Shown piece after piece: positions 7,151 through 17,893 of a stretch of 19,593 nucleotides of DNA; the first letter of the stretch is position 1; every line of letters starts with the position of its first letter. The translations under genes were made by a program, and so were the position numbers. Source of the DNA: Phycisphaerae bacterium (lineage in GTDB: Bacteria; Planctomycetota; Phycisphaerae; UBA1845); assembly GCA_029260155.1 (NCBI GenBank), contig JAJDDU010000084.1, positions 1 to 19,593 on the forward strand, written 5' to 3'. Under the pieces are notes generated by a model, which did not search any database, had not been told where the DNA came from, and worked only from the letters and a program-made list of their open reading frames with translations.

Positions 7151-7633
7151 TTATTGGGGCCGCTTGAGAACGGACGACGGAATGTCGACGAGGTCGCCCT
7201 CGGCGATGCCTTCCCGGGCGAACACGCCGGCTGGAACCTCCAAAGCGTAGCGATAAGGAAAGCGCGGGACATACGAACGCTCGTCGAGCGCGGCCATGGT
7301 GAACGTCTGGACGATGGCAAAGTCCTCACGGATGTAGGCGATATCCAGGTCGATAATAGTGTTCTTCATCCAGAATCCGTTACGCTGATCGCTCTCAAAG
7401 ATGAAGATCATGCCGCGCGCGCGGCCGTCTTGCAGAGGTGCCAGCTCGTCGGCGGTGACGAACATCAGGCCCTTGAGTCGCTCGTCGTTTTCGTCGGCCA
7501 CCCAGGCTTCGACGGAGAGTTCCTTCACCTTGATCGGTACGATGCCCAGTTTGTCCAACGCGTTCGGCTCCTCGGGCGTGCAGCCCGCGATAGAGGTTGC
7601 GAGGAGAGCGATTGTCAGAATGCCACGTTTCAC
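7151..7633 (-). CDS. DUF192 family lipoprotein
   Basis: A 160-residue protein. The N terminus is a lipoprotein signal peptide, MKRGILTIALLATSIAGC, with a good lipobox (SIAGC, Cys18), so it is probably anchored in a membrane. Residues 35-155 form the DUF192 domain: VEAWVADENDERLKGLMFV, then RGMIFIFE and the hallmark FWMKNTIIDLDIAYI at 87-101, ending in EVPAGVFAREGI and GDLVDI. The biochemical function of DUF192 proteins is not established. The start is GTG, supported by GGGAG nine bases upstream. The Fic gene stops 16 bp before it, so the two are likely co-transcribed. Confidence 0.9.
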   Translation of the reverse strand: MKRGILTIALLATSIAGCTPEEPNALDKLGIVPIKVKELSVEAWVADENDERLKGLMFVTADELAPLQDGRARGMIFIFESDQRNGFWMKNTIIDLDIAYIREDFAIVQTFTMAALDERSYVPRFPYRYALEVPAGVFAREGIAEGDLVDIPSSVLKRPQ

Positions 7634-7649
7634 GAGTGGAAGCTCCCGA

Positions 7650-9011
7650 TCATGTCAGCCGGTTTAGAATGACGTCCTTAATGAAATCCCGCGCAATGGC
7701 ACCAGGGTCAACATCGCGATCGTACACTGGCTCGTTTCGGTTGAAGTCGATTCGTCGACGAACGAACCTTCCATCCACGATGAATATCTCGCGTACGGCG
7801 ATCGGGCAAACTCCAACGTCGTCTAGACGGGCGTATCGCTGATTGGATGTGTCGTACTCGCTCACCAATAGGCAGGCCCCGCTGTTGGCTTCTTCAGGTG
7901 TATCGATCTCGGACCCAAAGTGCCTGCCGAAGAAAAAGCAGTATCGCCGGAACACGGGACCTCTACGAAAATCAGCCACGAAGAACCAAGTCCTCTCCAC
8001 CCGCATGCCTCGAAGGAGGTTTTCCCAGGCCTCCTGCACCATCAACGGGTAGTCCCGGACTTGCACGCTTACTTCCTGCGAACGTTCACTGATTTTACCC
8101 GCGTAGACCGTAAACTCGAACCGTAGGCGCTCCATGGTCCTTGTCCAGACCATGTATTTTCTTTGTCGACTCTGCACGGCTCGGGCGTCCGCCTCCCCGG
8201 CCACCTCATCGACCCATGCGTCGGCTTCTTCTGCCTTCCCAAGTTCCGTCAGGTAACGGTCGAACGTCTTGAGAACACGTGTTCCGATGAACTGAAGAAG
8301 TGGATCAAAGCAGCCGTCGTCCGCAGCTTGAATCGAGTCGAAGTACTCGCGACGCTCATGCTGCTGGATTACGGCACAGGTCAGGCCTCGCTGGTAAAAC
8401 ACGAGATCCTGCCACAGCCGTGCGGTGCGACCGTTTCCATCGCTGAACGGGTGGATGGCCGCAATCGCCCAATGCGCCCAAACGCCCATCAAGAGCGGTG
8501 TTTCGTCGCCTGCGACGGCGAGCCTTGCCAGAACTCGGTCCACGAGTGTCGGCACGACTTCGTGACGGGGCGGCTTCCACGCCGCGCCGGTAATCGTCAC
8601 GCCGTGATCGCGAAAGCGCCCGGCCCTGTCGTCGTCGATGTCACGCAGGATGAGGCCATGGATTTCGAGAAGTCTCTCCCTAGTGTGGATCGACATGTCG
8701 TCCGTGGCGACCTCGCTCAGCGAGCGCGCGGCTTCGCCCAGATTGCGCGCTTCGTACGCTTCGCGAGGTTTGGACGGGATGAGCTTGCCCGTGTCCAGGA
8801 TCATCTTGGTTTCGCGGAAGTCGAGCGTGTTGCCTTCGATGGCATTGCTGTGATGAACACGCTCGGGCAGGAGTTCGTCCTGGATGCGCCGAACAACATC
8901 CGCGGGCAGCGGGCGGAATTCGTTGACTCTGCGCGCAGTCTCCACAACGTCGGAGATGCACTCCTTCGACGTTGCGTCCAATGCGATTTGGTCAGGCAGA
9001 ATCAGTTCCAT
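7650..9011 (-). CDS. Fic family protein (putative protein adenylyltransferase) with unassigned C-terminal domain
   Basis: A 453-residue protein. Fic enzymes usually transfer AMP from ATP to a hydroxyl side chain of a target protein. The catalytic motif is complete: HPFSDGNGR at 187-195, with the catalytic His187. The autoinhibitory helix is present upstream as SNAIEGN at 55-61, matching the (S/T)xxxE(G/N) pattern of class II Fic proteins with an N-terminal inhibitor. After the Fic fold comes a charged helical linker (about 245-300) and roughly 150 C-terminal residues of mixed alpha/beta character that I cannot assign (RTWFFVADFRRG, RRYCFFFGRHFG). There is no recognisable winged-helix domain. 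I chose the ATG at 9011, with GGAG ten bases upstream; a GTG at 9080 would add 23 basic residues. It follows gatB and precedes the DUF192 gene. Confidence 0.9.
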   Translation of the reverse strand: MELILPDQIALDATSKECISDVVETARRVNEFRPLPADVVRRIQDELLPERVHHSNAIEGNTLDFRETKMILDTGKLIPSKPREAYEARNLGEAARSLSEVATDDMSIHTRERLLEIHGLILRDIDDDRAGRFRDHGVTITGAAWKPPRHEVVPTLVDRVLARLAVAGDETPLLMGVWAHWAIAAIHPFSDGNGRTARLWQDLVFYQRGLTCAVIQQHERREYFDSIQAADDGCFDPLLQFIGTRVLKTFDRYLTELGKAEEADAWVDEVAGEADARAVQSRQRKYMVWTRTMERLRFEFTVYAGKISERSQEVSVQVRDYPLMVQEAWENLLRGMRVERTWFFVADFRRGPVFRRYCFFFGRHFGSEIDTPEEANSGACLLVSEYDTSNQRYARLDDVGVCPIAVREIFIVDGRFVRRRIDFNRNEPVYDRDVDPGAIARDFIKDVILNRLT

Positions 9012-9088
9012 TGCACTCGCACTCCGAGAACGGTGATCGAATCCTACAAGACGCGCGCGAGTTCGTCGATATTGGGCCACTCCCGCTG

Positions 9089-10576
9089 CTATGACTGATC
9101 CATCTCGGCCAAGCGAGCTTCGATCAGTTCGCCGGTGAGTTTGGGGTCTGCCTTGCCGCCGGAGATACGCATAACCTGCCCGCGGAGGAAGCCTGCGGCT
9201 TTTTTGGCTTTCTTCGGGTTGGATACCGCGTCGCGAACGGCCTGCTCGTTGGCGGCGAACGCTTCGTCGACCCAGAGGGCAGTTTGGTCGGTGTCGAGAA
9301 CGGCGACCAATCCCATGGCGTCGGCTAGAGATTCGGGCGACTCGGTGGATTCGAGCATCCCCTCGGCGATGTGCTTGGCGGCGGATGCGCTCACGGTGCC
9401 GTCGTCCACCAATCGAGCCAACCCCGCGATCCGATCGGCGTCGATGCCCAACGATCCGACAAATTCGCCCCGGTCATTTGCGAAGCGTGCCCAGACATTC
9501 ACAAACTGCTTGGCCAAAGTGTTCGCGTTGCAGCCGGCTGAAATGGCAGCGTCGAACAGGTCGGCGGTGGCGCGATGTGACACGATCATCGCGGCGTCAG
9601 CGGCGGATAGGGCGTAGGTCTGCACCAGCCGCCGACGTCGGGCCTGCGGTAATTCCGGGAGCTTCGCCCTGGTGTCGGTCAGCCACTCTTGATCGATTTC
9701 GACGGGCAGCAGGTCGGGCTCGGGAAAATAGCGGTAGTCGTGGGCGGACTCCTTGCCGCGCTGAAAAACCGTGACACCGCGGTCGTCGTCCCAACCGCGG
9801 TTCTCGTTGGGCCTGTCCTTAATGACATATCCGGGGTCGGCCAACCAATCTTGCACCTGGCGACGGTACTCGTACTCGATGGCACTGCGGACGGATCGAA
9901 AGCTATTCAGATTTTTTACTTCTGAAATCGGCGTGCGATGCTCCGTACCGTTCGCGGTGATGGCCACGTTGATGTTGGGCTCGAAACGCATCTGTCCTTG
10001 CTGCATGTTGCCGTTTGAGACGCCTAGATAAGTCACAAGCTTCTGCATTTGGACGCAAAACGTGTGGGCTTCTTCGGCGGAGTGAATGTCGGGCTCTGTT
10101 ACGATCTCCAGCAGCGGCGTCCCGGTGCGATTCAGGTCCACCAGAGTGCAGCCAGGCGTGTCGTGGACGTTTTTTCCGGCGTCCTCTTCGAGATGGGCGC
10201 GGATGATGCTGATCGGCAGCGGCGTGTCATCCGTTGCAATGTCGAATTGCCCGTCGAGTGCAAGGGGCATGTCGTATTGCGTGATTTGGTAGTTCTTGGG
10301 CAGGTCGGGATAGTAGTAGCTCTTGCGGTCCCATTTCGAGCGTTCGGCGATTTCGCAATTCAACGCGATACCCGTGAGGACCGAAAGTTCGAACGCCCGA
10401 CGGTTCATCACGGGGAGCGCGCCTGGCAACCCGAGACAAACCGGGCAGGTGCGACTGTTGGGCGGCGCTCCGAATTCGACCGCGCAGCCACAAAACAGCT
10501 TCGTGCGCGTGGCGAGCTGCACGTGAATCTCGAAGCCGACGATGAGCTCGTGTGTGATGTCCGATTCGGTGAGCAT
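9089..10576 (-). CDS. gatB: Aspartyl/glutamyl-tRNA(Asn/Gln) amidotransferase subunit B
   Basis: A 495-residue protein of normal GatB length. GatB is the kinase/transamidase subunit of GatCAB, which activates misacylated Glu-tRNA(Gln) or Asp-tRNA(Asn) with ATP and amidates it using ammonia from GatA. The N terminus IVGFEIHVQLAT is the GatB signature. Four zinc-ligand cysteines are visible: Cys29, Cys31, Cys44 and Cys47 in FCGC...CPVCLGLPG. EIVTEPD and the DYRYFPEPDLLP motif are intact. The last 150 residues form the helical/YqeY-like tRNA-binding tail (ARFANDRGEF, AAGFLRGQVMRISGGKADPK). gatA and gatC are not in the window. It lies 47 bp after the unrecognised 251-residue gene, in the same direction. 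Confidence 0.97.
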   Translation of the reverse strand: MLTESDITHELIVGFEIHVQLATRTKLFCGCAVEFGAPPNSRTCPVCLGLPGALPVMNRRAFELSVLTGIALNCEIAERSKWDRKSYYYPDLPKNYQITQYDMPLALDGQFDIATDDTPLPISIIRAHLEEDAGKNVHDTPGCTLVDLNRTGTPLLEIVTEPDIHSAEEAHTFCVQMQKLVTYLGVSNGNMQQGQMRFEPNINVAITANGTEHRTPISEVKNLNSFRSVRSAIEYEYRRQVQDWLADPGYVIKDRPNENRGWDDDRGVTVFQRGKESAHDYRYFPEPDLLPVEIDQEWLTDTRAKLPELPQARRRRLVQTYALSAADAAMIVSHRATADLFDAAISAGCNANTLAKQFVNVWARFANDRGEFVGSLGIDADRIAGLARLVDDGTVSASAAKHIAEGMLESTESPESLADAMGLVAVLDTDQTALWVDEAFAANEQAVRDAVSNPKKAKKAAGFLRGQVMRISGGKADPKLTGELIEARLAEMDQS

Positions 10577-10623
10577 GAGAAGAAGCGATCAGCTATCAGT
10601 CTATCGAAAACGCCGCGGCCATC

Positions 10624-11379
10624 CTACAGTCTGCTCGCGATGGCGTGGGCGAGCGGGCTAACCACGAGGGGCACGACCTTGTCGGTTGCGAGCGCGGTGG
10701 CGCGATCGTAGAGGGACGCTGCCAGCTCTTTGAGCGCTTCGCTTTCGGTTCCGGTCCAGTACTTTCTCACGGTCAGAAAGACGCTCAGCGGTTGGCGCTC
10801 GTACGTTGCGGTGCGTACCTCGTAGGTGCTGGTCCGCGATTTCAATTCCACATACGCCTGCATGTCACACTCGGGGGTTAGGGCGATTCCGAAGTACGGC
10901 TGAGTGTCGATCGCGTGACACGACTCGTCTCCGAGTATGAACCCGCTGAACGGATGGTCTGCCCAAAACGTCTCAGCCACCAGCTGGTCGTGGTTGCCGC
11001 GATACTCCAGATCAAACCCGTAGACGACCTCGAGGTGGTCGTAGTCGATATCGCTGAATGTCAGGTGATACGGGGCGTACTCAAGAACCACATCCGACAG
11101 CGCGTGCATCGCCCCCGTGTCCTCAGCCCCGAAGTGCCCGAAACGCAGGCTGTTGGGCTCGAGACGCATCCACCGGCGCGACACGTCGTGCCCAGAATCT
11201 TCCTCCAGGAGAAGACTGCCGTCCTCCTGCCGACGAAACCGGCTCATCTTCGGAAACGCTTTGCGCACGCGGTCGAAAAAGTGCAGCACCGTCTCTCGCT
11301 CGAGCGCAAGATCGAGCTTGAGGAACAAGCGGCAGCTGACGTAGAAGTCGTCGCAGATTGTGTTGAAAATCTCACTCAT
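10624..11379 (-). CDS. Conserved-looking hypothetical protein, 251 residues, family not recognised
   Basis: The protein starts MSEIFNTICDDFYVSC and has no signal peptide or membrane segment. It is acidic and aromatic, with blocks DIDYDHLEVVYGFDLEYRG, TFWADHPFSGFILGDE and AYVELKSRTSTYEVRT that suggest a beta-rich soluble fold. I do not recognise a family. The frame stays open upstream to an ATG at 11601, but the extra 74 residues are of mixed composition and look non-coding, so I place the start at 11379; the ribosome-binding site there is weak. It sits between argS and gatB on the same strand, so a link to translation is possible, but this is context only. Confidence 0.7.
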   Translation of the reverse strand: MSEIFNTICDDFYVSCRLFLKLDLALERETVLHFFDRVRKAFPKMSRFRRQEDGSLLLEEDSGHDVSRRWMRLEPNSLRFGHFGAEDTGAMHALSDVVLEYAPYHLTFSDIDYDHLEVVYGFDLEYRGNHDQLVAETFWADHPFSGFILGDESCHAIDTQPYFGIALTPECDMQAYVELKSRTSTYEVRTATYERQPLSVFLTVRKYWTGTESEALKELAASLYDRATALATDKVVPLVVSPLAHAIASRL

Positions 11380-11615
11380 ATCATGCTTTCTCTGAATCCA
11401 GAGCCCCAGGTGGATCGGTCCCGCGCACCTGATTATTATCAGCCACATGAGCCTAAGGCAACCGCGTATTCGATACAAAGCTGTAAGCGGGGCCGTGGCC
11501 GTATCGGCGGAACAGGCCTGCGCAGCCTCCAGCACGTCACCGAAGGTCGAACGGAGATCATCGCTCGCACGCACTCCGAGTCCGCCGAAACTGTAAGCCA
11601 AACCGGGACGGCGGG

Positions 11616-13406
11616 TTACATCTGCTCGACGGTCTTGATGCCGAGGAGCGAGAGGCCCAGGCGCAACGTGCGGGCGGTGAGGTCGCAGAGACGGAGACGA
11701 GAGAGGCGGATTGGCTCGGGCTCGGCGTCGATGATGCGAACGCCGTGCTTGCGATCGTAGAAGAGACTAAACGCCTTGGACAAATCGTAGAGGTAGTCGG
11801 TCAGGACGTTGGGACGCAAGTCGGCCGCGACCTGGTGTACGGTCTCGGCGAAACGCAGGATGGTCCGGGCCAAACGAATCTCGGCGTCGTGTTCGAGAAT
11901 GTACGGGGCGTCGGTCGGGAGCGTGGCAAAGTCGATGCCGGCCTTGCGGCCTATGCTGCGGACGCGGGCGTAGGCGTAGAGCATGTAGGGAGCGGTGTTG
12001 CCTTCGAGTGACAGCATGGTGTCCCAATCGAATTTGTAGTCGCTCGATAGGTTGTGCGAGAGATCGAAGTACTTGACCGCGCCGACGCTGATGGCTGCCG
12101 CTATTTCGTTGACGGTCTTTTCGTCGAATTGCGCCCGCCGTTCGTCGTCGGCTGCCGATTCTACGATGACGTCCTTGGCGCGCGTGAACGCTTCGTCGAG
12201 CAGATTCTTCAGTTTTATGGTGCCGCCATCTCGCGTTTTGAAGGGCGTGCCGTCGGCGGCGAGCATGTTGCCGAAGCCGAGATGCACCAGTTCGACGTCG
12301 CTGCCGCCCCAGCCGATTTTGCGGGCAGCGGCGAAGAGCATTTGAAAGTGCTGTTTCTGGGCTATGCCGACGAGGTAGATCAGGCGTTTGGCTTGGAGCG
12401 TTTCGATGCGGTGGTAGATGGCCGCCAGATCGGTGGTGTCGTAATTGTAGCCGCCGTCCGACTTGCGGATCATCATCGGCAGCGGCTCGCCGTCTCGTGC
12501 GGTGAACCCATCGAGGAAGACGCAGAGAGCGCCGTCGGACTCCTTCGCGAGGCCTTTTTTCTCGAACTGCCTTACGATGTCGGGGAGCATATCGCGGTAG
12601 AAGCTCTCGCCGCGGTCTTCGAGGCGTACGTCGAGGCGGTCGTAGATTTCGTGGCAGTGTCGCAGCGATTCGTAGCAGAACGCCCGCCAGACAGCCATTA
12701 CTTCGGGCTGCTGACTCTGGAGTTCGACGACTGTTTGGCGACTGGTCTCCGCGAATTCGGGATCCGCGTCGTAGAGGGTCTTGGCGGCGACATAGAATTT
12801 TTCGAGATCGTCGAGGTGAAGGTCGTCGGGGCTTTCGAGAACGTGTGGCTGGGTGCGTCGCAAGTAGGCGAGCAGCATGCCGAACTGGGTTCCCCAGTCG
12901 CCGACGTGGTTGATTCGGTGTACCTCGTGTCCTTCGAATTCCAGAATGCGGGCCACACAATCACCGAGGATGGTACTGCGGACGTGGCCGACGTGCATCT
13001 CCTTGGCGAGGTTCGGGCTGGACAGGTCGACGGCGGCCACAACTGGATTCGCGGCCTTGTCGATACCAAGCCGGTCTTCCCACGCGTTGGCCGCGGGCGG
13101 AACCGAGGCCAGCTGGGTGGCGATATACTTGGGCTCCAAGCGAAGGTTGATGAAGCCGGGACCGGCGATTTCGGGGGCGGAACAAATGTTGGCCAGATCG
13201 AGATGATCGACGATGCGTTGCGCTACTTCGCGCGGATTCTTGCCGAGTTTCTTGGCCAATCCCATCGCGCAGTTCGACTGATAGTCGCCGAACTTGTCGT
13301 CTTGAGACCGATTGAGCAGCGGGTTGATCTCAGCTTCCGCCAAGCCGAACGCGCCAGCCACTGCGGCGGTAACGCGTTGCCTGAGTAGTTCGATGGTCGA
13401 TTGCAT
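11616..13406 (-). CDS. argS: Arginyl-tRNA synthetase
   Basis: A 596-residue class I synthetase that charges tRNA(Arg) with arginine. The N-terminal Add1 domain is at about 1-110. The HIGH-type signature appears as SPNLAKEMHVGHVRSTILGD, with HVGH at 138-141, and NHVGDWGTQFGML follows. The KMSKS-equivalent loop is the degenerate form usual for ArgS, FKTRDGGTIKL. The C terminus is the helical DALR anticodon-binding domain, ending LSLLGIKTVEQM. The frame is open to 13556, but the preceding 50 residues lie over the end of rsfS and are not ArgS-like, so the ATG at 13406 is chosen; it lies 20 bp after the rsfS stop. No strong Shine-Dalgarno sequence is visible, so coupling to rsfS translation is plausible. 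Confidence 0.97.
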   Translation of the reverse strand: MQSTIELLRQRVTAAVAGAFGLAEAEINPLLNRSQDDKFGDYQSNCAMGLAKKLGKNPREVAQRIVDHLDLANICSAPEIAGPGFINLRLEPKYIATQLASVPPAANAWEDRLGIDKAANPVVAAVDLSSPNLAKEMHVGHVRSTILGDCVARILEFEGHEVHRINHVGDWGTQFGMLLAYLRRTQPHVLESPDDLHLDDLEKFYVAAKTLYDADPEFAETSRQTVVELQSQQPEVMAVWRAFCYESLRHCHEIYDRLDVRLEDRGESFYRDMLPDIVRQFEKKGLAKESDGALCVFLDGFTARDGEPLPMMIRKSDGGYNYDTTDLAAIYHRIETLQAKRLIYLVGIAQKQHFQMLFAAARKIGWGGSDVELVHLGFGNMLAADGTPFKTRDGGTIKLKNLLDEAFTRAKDVIVESAADDERRAQFDEKTVNEIAAAISVGAVKYFDLSHNLSSDYKFDWDTMLSLEGNTAPYMLYAYARVRSIGRKAGIDFATLPTDAPYILEHDAEIRLARTILRFAETVHQVAADLRPNVLTDYLYDLSKAFSLFYDRKHGVRIIDAEPEPIRLSRLRLCDLTARTLRLGLSLLGIKTVEQM

Positions 13407-13426
13407 GACGGAGCGGGCACCGGTTC

Positions 13427-13801
13427 TCAGGCCGTCGCGGAGCGGGTCCAGGCTGGGCGCGGCGCATCGCCCCAGAGAAGTTCGAGATCGTAGTATCGCC
13501 TCGTTTCGGGCGTGAAAATATGCACGACGATGTCGACCAAGTCGAGAAGGATCCATTCGGCATGGTCGTAGCCCGCGCGCCCGTAGGGCCGCGATCCGAG
13601 CTTCTTGGCGTGCTCGGCCATGGCATCGTAGCTACTACGCATCTGGCGGTCGGAACTTCCGGAACAGACGATGAAGAAGTCGGCGACGGACGATCGACCT
13701 CGAAGGTCCATGATCGTGACGTCGCTGCACTTGTTGTCATCTGCAACGCGGGCAAGCTCGACGGCGAGCAGTTCGGCGGATGTCGATGTCATCATTATCA
13801 T
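13427..13801 (-). CDS. rsfS: Ribosomal silencing factor RsfS
   Basis: A 124-residue RsfS/YbeB/Iojap-family protein. RsfS binds ribosomal protein uL14 on the large subunit and blocks subunit joining when nutrients are scarce. The core is intact: DVTIMDLRGRSSVADFFIV, SGSSDRQMRS and the H-A-E-W-I-L-L-D-L segment followed by VDIVVHIFTPETRRYYDLE and LLWGDAP. The first residues are MIMMTSTS; any of the Met codons at 13801, 13795 or 13792 could be the start, and no ribosome-binding site separates them. It lies just upstream of argS on the minus strand and probably shares its transcript. Confidence 0.95.
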   Translation of the reverse strand: MIMMTSTSAELLAVELARVADDNKCSDVTIMDLRGRSSVADFFIVCSGSSDRQMRSSYDAMAEHAKKLGSRPYGRAGYDHAEWILLDLVDIVVHIFTPETRRYYDLELLWGDAPRPAWTRSATA

Positions 13802-13894
13802 TGTAGTGGAACCATGGGGCGCTAATCAACAGCGCAGCAAGCCTTGGACCTCGTTTCCACAGGTCGTGTGCAATATGCCACGTCCGAACAAGAT

Positions 13895-13927
13895 GCTCCC
13901 CTCCGGGTCACCGCCGAACAGGGGAGC
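13895..13927 (-). terminator. Stem-loop downstream of the pyrophosphatase gene, weak terminator candidate
   Basis: A perfect 8-bp inverted repeat, GCTCCCCT at 13895-13902 and AGGGGAGC at 13920-13927, with a 17-base loop. On the minus strand it comes 12 bases after the hppA stop codon and is followed by ATCTTGTTC, only slightly T-rich. It could end the hppA transcript before rsfS. Confidence 0.4.
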
Positions 13928-13939
13928 GCCACCCGCGAT

Positions 13940-16726
<2,787 letters not shown>

Positions 16727-16733
16727 GGTAATT

Positions 16734-16738
16734 CTCCT
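16734..16738 (-). promoter_or_regulatory. Shine-Dalgarno site that sets the hppA start
   Basis: AGGAG on the minus strand, seven bases before TTG at 16726-16724. No in-frame ATG or GTG lies between this site and the signal-peptide-like hydrophobic core, so the TTG start fits best. Confidence 0.7.
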
Positions 16739-17033
16739 GATGTTGAAAGCGTCGTGGCCACTTAGGAAGCGAGTACCGCTGCCACGCCGTGGAAACCTAA
16801 CCAAAACTTCTTGTGACAATAGTTGCGTAAACCGCCCAACCGGGATCGCGCCAGAGCCCGACCGGCCGCCGCCACGATCCACCTGAAGCGGATGCGGAGC
16901 AGCGGGGTCAAAAACGCAGGGGCGGACTATAGCAGATGTCGCTCGCAAGTCCAGCGTTTCGCGGGGGAAAGATTACGCTGGTCGAGAGAGTCAGCTGGCA
17001 TCGCACACGGCGCAGCCGTTCCGATTGGCACCC

Positions 17034-17073
17034 CCCGCCAGGGCACACTGAGGGCGGGCTTTCCCCCGGGAAA
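17034..17073. repeat. Two adjacent inverted repeats in the hppA-ruvC spacer
   Basis: CCCGCC at 17034-17039 pairs with GGCGGG at 17053-17058 around a 13-base loop. Directly after it TTTCCC at 17060-17065 pairs with GGGAAA at 17068-17073 around two bases. On the plus strand the first hairpin is followed by CTTTCCC, vaguely terminator-like, but no gene ends here. They may be part of a small transcript or a protein-binding site. Confidence 0.35.
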
Positions 17074-17219
17074 TGGGCGAAGAAGCCGGAATACACCGGC
17101 GACGGCAATACCGAGCCAATCCAGATTCTCCCCACGCGCACGCCCCGTCCTTCGCGTCGCGACAGAACGCCCCGTTTCGACCCACAGGATGCCTCCACCG
17201 CGCGGGCCGGCCGATTCGG

Positions 17220-17248
17220 TTGACGCGGTTTTTGACATCTTTTGATAT
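17220..17248 (+). promoter_or_regulatory. Weak promoter candidate for ruvC-ruvA-ruvB
   Basis: TTGACG at 17220-17225, with TGATAT 17 bases later at 17243-17248, gives a sigma70-like pair with a poor -10. A second, perfect -35 box, TTGACA at 17232-17237, has no good -10 at the right distance. This is pattern matching only. Confidence 0.2.
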
Positions 17249-17392
17249 CAATGCCCTTGGCTCGGGGGTATGGTGGGGCCCTGGGAGATGACCGAGGCGG
17301 ACCACGATGCACGAGATCCACTCGGCCACAGCGTGTCTAAGGAGGGCCTTCAAGCGTGCGGCGCGGGCTCCCAAGAGAGCGGAAAGGGTGAA

Positions 17393-17893
17393 ATGGAAGT
17401 CTGCGGCATCGATCCAGGATTGGAGACCACCGGCTACGCCGTCCTGGCCATTGACGGAGACAACGCCGTCATTCGCGACGCCGGCGTCTGTCGCACCGAC
17501 ACCGGCGTCTCCCTTCCAGATCGACTCGCCCAGATCAACGCCGACCTCGACGACCTGTTCCAGCAGTTTAAGCCGTACGCAGTCGGCGTCGAAGAGCTCT
17601 ACGCCCACTACAAACACCCGCGTACAGCCATTCTTATGGGACACGCACGCGGCGTCATTCTGGCTGCGGCAGCCCGACACGGAATCATCGTACACAGCTT
17701 CAACGCCACGCAAGTGAAGCGCTTCCTCACTGGCAACGGTCGCGCCTCAAAAGCTCAGATGCAGCGGGCGGTCATGGCCAGCCTCAGACTCGCAACCCCG
17801 CCAGAACCCAACGACGTCGCCGACGCACTCGCCATCGCCATGCGCTGCGCCGACGAGTGCCGTCGACATCAACCGGAGATCGCGCGAACATGA
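17393..17893 (+). CDS. ruvC: Holliday-junction endonuclease RuvC
   Basis: A 166-residue protein of normal RuvC length. It resolves Holliday junctions by paired nicks, acting with RuvAB. The RNase H-like acidic residues are present: Asp7 in GIDPGLETTGY, Glu67 in GVEELY, and Asp141 and Asp144 in PNDVADALAIA. HARGVI, FNATQVKRFLTGNG and RASKAQMQ match the family. The ATG at 17393 is chosen because it starts MEVCGIDPG as in other RuvC proteins and follows GGAAAGG; the open frame extends to 17270, but those 41 residues are not RuvC-like. The stop overlaps the ruvA start in ATGA, so the two are translationally coupled. Confidence 0.97.
   Translation: MEVCGIDPGLETTGYAVLAIDGDNAVIRDAGVCRTDTGVSLPDRLAQINADLDDLFQQFKPYAVGVEELYAHYKHPRTAILMGHARGVILAAAARHGIIVHSFNATQVKRFLTGNGRASKAQMQRAVMASLRLATPPEPNDVADALAIAMRCADECRRHQPEIART

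Larger units (their letters stand above)
16727..17392. other. Divergent gene-free region between hppA and ruvC
   Basis: This 666-bp region holds no frame that reads like protein on either strand. It must contain the promoters of hppA (leftward) and of the ruvCAB genes (rightward). I see the hppA ribosome-binding site, the inverted repeats near 17034-17073 and promoter-like TTGAC boxes near 17220-17248 (separate entries), and nothing else I can name. The region is long for such compact neighbours and could hide a small RNA or a leader. Confidence 0.5.

Noticed and set aside
8163..9098. 311-codon plus-strand frame opposite the Fic gene
   Set aside because: The minus strand has an intact Fic motif and inhibitory helix; the plus frame has no recognisable feature.
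7151..11379. The minus-strand block Fic, DUF192, PP2C phosphatase and the unknown gene as a defence or signalling island
   Set aside because: It is interleaved with gatB and argS, has no mobile-element or nuclease genes, and spacings of 47-236 bp give no sign of a dedicated system.
12054..13388. 444-codon plus-strand frame opposite argS
   Set aside because: Antisense to a complete ArgS; composition is Val/Glu/Asp-rich as expected for a mirrored frame.
13407..13556. 50-residue N-terminal extension of ArgS
   Set aside because: It overlaps the end of rsfS, is Arg-rich and does not resemble the ArgS N terminus, which begins at MQSTIELL.
17270..17392. 41-residue N-terminal extension of RuvC
   Set aside because: The sequence is not RuvC-like, and the ATG at 17393 has its own ribosome-binding site and the standard N terminus.
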